The notes under the pieces: generated by a model | The model's database searches: none | Seen by the model: the letters and a program-made list of their open reading frames with translations, nothing else | What the model was told of the DNA's origin: nothing | Position numbers and translations under genes: made by a program | Part shown: positions 62,707-64,000 of the stretch, piece after piece | Position numbering within the stretch: the first letter of the stretch is position 1 | Layout of the letters: each line of letters begins with the position of its first letter | From: Sulfopaludibacter sp035606355 | GTDB taxonomy: Bacteria; Acidobacteriota; Terriglobia; Bryobacterales; Bryobacteraceae | Direction: 5' to 3' | NCBI GenBank assembly: GCA_035606355.1 | Contig: DATNFO010000001.1 | Location: forward strand, 1 to 64,000 | DNA length: 64,000 nt

Positions 62707-64000
62707 ATGAAGAACATTTTCAGAGCTTGCCTTGCTGCATTCCCGGCGCTGTCGCTCGTGCTGACCGCGGCGCCACAGCCCACTGCGCCGCAGACGTTTA
62801 AGGAGAGCAGGTTCACGGCGGCGCAGGCCGACCGTGGGGAACAGGTCTATGCCGCGAAATGTTCTACGTGTCATGGCGAGAACCTGTCGGGAATGGAGCA
62901 GGCGCCGGCTTTAGCGGGGCCGGGTTTCCACAGGACCTGGGATAGCCAACCGCTGCTCGCGCTGGCCAATCGAATCAAGACCACCATGCCGCCGTCGGCT
63001 CCCGGCTCGCTCTCGGCGAATCAGCTTACAGACCTTCTCGCCTATATCCTGAAGGCAAACGACATTCGTGCCGGCACCGTCGCTTTGACGGTTGCCGCCG
63101 GGATCGGCAAAGCCCCAGCGGGTTCTTCCCTGCCTGCGGGCAAGGGCGAGTGGACCACCTACGGAGCCGACCTGGCGAGCACGCGCTACTCGCCGCTGGA
63201 CCAGATCAACAAAGACAACTTCAGCAAACTGCAGGTCGCCTGGCGCCTGAATACGAACAACTTTGGACCCAATCCGGATCGGTTATATTCCGCTACGCCG
63301 CTGATGGTAAACGGCGTCCTCTACACGACCGCCGGCAGCGCCCGTTCCGTGGTGGCTTTGAACCCCGGTACGGGTCAGATTCTGTGGATGTACCAGATGG
63401 ACGAAGGCGAACGCGGCCAGTTCGCCCCTCGTAGAGGCGCCGGGCGCGGCGTGTGCTACTGGTCGAACCGCGATGGGTCGGACGCGCGAATCATCTACGT
63501 CACGCCGGGGTACCGGATGATCGCGTTGAATGCGAAGACTGGACATCTCGTCGATACGTTCGGGAACCACGGCATCGTCGATCTGAAGCTGGACGACGAT
63601 CAGGATCTCGACCTGGTCCACTCCATCGTCGGATTGAATGCCACCCCGCTCGTTGCCGGCGACGTGGTTGTGGTCGGCGCCGCGCATTCGGCAATGGGAA
63701 GCCCAACGGCAACCCCCAGTGCCATCGGATATGTGCGCGGCTTTGACGTCAGGACCGGCAAGCGCCTCTGGATCTTCCACACCCTTCCCAAAAAGGGCGA
63801 ATTCGGCTACGACACGTGGCAGGACGGCTACGCCGAGCGTAACGGAAACCTGGGCGTGTGGGCGCAGATGAGCGCGGACCTGGAACTGGGCCTGGTGTAT
63901 CTGCCTACCGAAGAGCCAGGGAACGATTACTATGGCGTCAACCGGCCCGGCAGCACTCTCTTTTCGGAAAGCCTCGTCGCTCTGGACCTGAAAACCGGCA
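62707..64000 (+). CDS. Cytochrome c / PQQ-dependent dehydrogenase (partial)
   Basis: 431 codons visible, cut by the window end. ATG 62707 with GGAGTGGAG upstream. Signal peptide 1-21. Haem-binding CSTCH at 52-56 with GENLSGMEQAPALAGPGF and a possible axial Met (TTMPP), a one-haem cytochrome domain to about residue 120. Then the eight-bladed quinoprotein propeller: GKGEWTTYGADLASTRYSPLDQINKDNFSKLQVAWR, ATPLMVNGVLYTTAGSARSVVALNPGTGQILWMYQ, VRGFDVRTGKRLWIFHTLP, LVALDLKTG. N-terminal haem order is typical of acidobacterial glucose/alcohol dehydrogenases. Periplasmic; oxidises an alcohol or sugar. Confidence 0.9.
   Translation, partial: MKNIFRACLAAFPALSLVLTAAPQPTAPQTFKESRFTAAQADRGEQVYAAKCSTCHGENLSGMEQAPALAGPGFHRTWDSQPLLALANRIKTTMPPSAPGSLSANQLTDLLAYILKANDIRAGTVALTVAAGIGKAPAGSSLPAGKGEWTTYGADLASTRYSPLDQINKDNFSKLQVAWRLNTNNFGPNPDRLYSATPLMVNGVLYTTAGSARSVVALNPGTGQILWMYQMDEGERGQFAPRRGAGRGVCYWSNRDGSDARIIYVTPGYRMIALNAKTGHLVDTFGNHGIVDLKLDDDQDLDLVHSIVGLNATPLVAGDVVVVGAAHSAMGSPTATPSAIGYVRGFDVRTGKRLWIFHTLPKKGEFGYDTWQDGYAERNGNLGVWAQMSADLELGLVYLPTEEPGNDYYGVNRPGSTLFSESLVALDLKTG

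Noticed and set aside
1..64000. CRISPR arrays, insertion-sequence transposases, rRNA
   Set aside because: None seen: no regularly spaced repeats, no transposase motifs and no rRNA-like sequence.

Overview
The window looks like a chromosomal segment of an Acidobacteriota bacterium of the Solibacter/Bryobacter type. The basis is family content: a TIGR03435 soil-associated protein, Oar-like TonB receptors with an N-terminal carboxypeptidase-regulatory domain, fragments of acidobacterial-type MacB/FtsX permeases (ADOP) and of the extracytoplasmic sigma factors that accompany them, a PEP-CTERM protein, DUF1080 and NHL-repeat secreted proteins. Base composition is GC-rich throughout. The genus call is inference; no rRNA or other phylogenetic marker is present.

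Layout. 0-15.3 kb is a mosaic of single genes: a partial beta-propeller protein, a TIMP-like/carboxypeptidase-regulatory protein, a decayed alpha/beta hydrolase, DUF1330, AraC regulator, PEP-CTERM protein, TIGR03435, DUF1080, a scrap heap of sigma factor/TPR/permease pieces (9.35-10.4 kb), a secreted hydrolase plus formylglycine-generating-enzyme-like pair, a frameshifted two-domain lectin and a VOC protein. 15.3-26.7 kb, all minus strand, is a urea unit: ureF-ureD-ureA-ureB-ureC-ureG, then a promoter, an outer-membrane porin and urtABCDE (high-affinity urea ABC importer). No ureE is present; UreG carries a histidine-rich C-terminal tail. 26.9-45.9 kb is a carbohydrate region: GH67-like glycosidase, two giant TonB receptors, GH4 glycosidase, PfkB kinase, a GT4 glycosyltransferase, cupin, ACS-type MFS transporter, LacI regulator and a GH130/GH43-like beta-propeller protein, with candidate LacI-type operators. 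46.2-52.6 kb holds an M1 peptidase with a C-terminal frameshift, DUF2277, an SMP-30 lactonase, an unrecognised HExxH protein and a second graveyard of sigma-factor, permease and TonB-receptor scraps. 52.9-64 kb has secreted proteins (MBL-fold hydrolase, NHL proteins, PEBP) with Gly/Arg-rich inserts, a tightly coupled four-gene minus-strand operon facing an MFS transporter, and a cytochrome c/PQQ dehydrogenase cut by the window end.

How the genes work together. The urea genes form a self-contained path: porin across the outer membrane, UrtABCDE across the inner membrane, urease to ammonia. The carbohydrate region couples binding and import by TonB receptors to hydrolysis, MFS uptake and phosphorylation. 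The best candidate for an undescribed system is 56.0-61.1 kb: exported amidohydrolase, an Asp/Glu-racemase/maleate-isomerase-fold protein lacking both expected catalytic cysteines, a ferredoxin-like protein with a split second cluster motif, an eight-cysteine protein of unknown family, and a divergent carboxylate-type MFS transporter.
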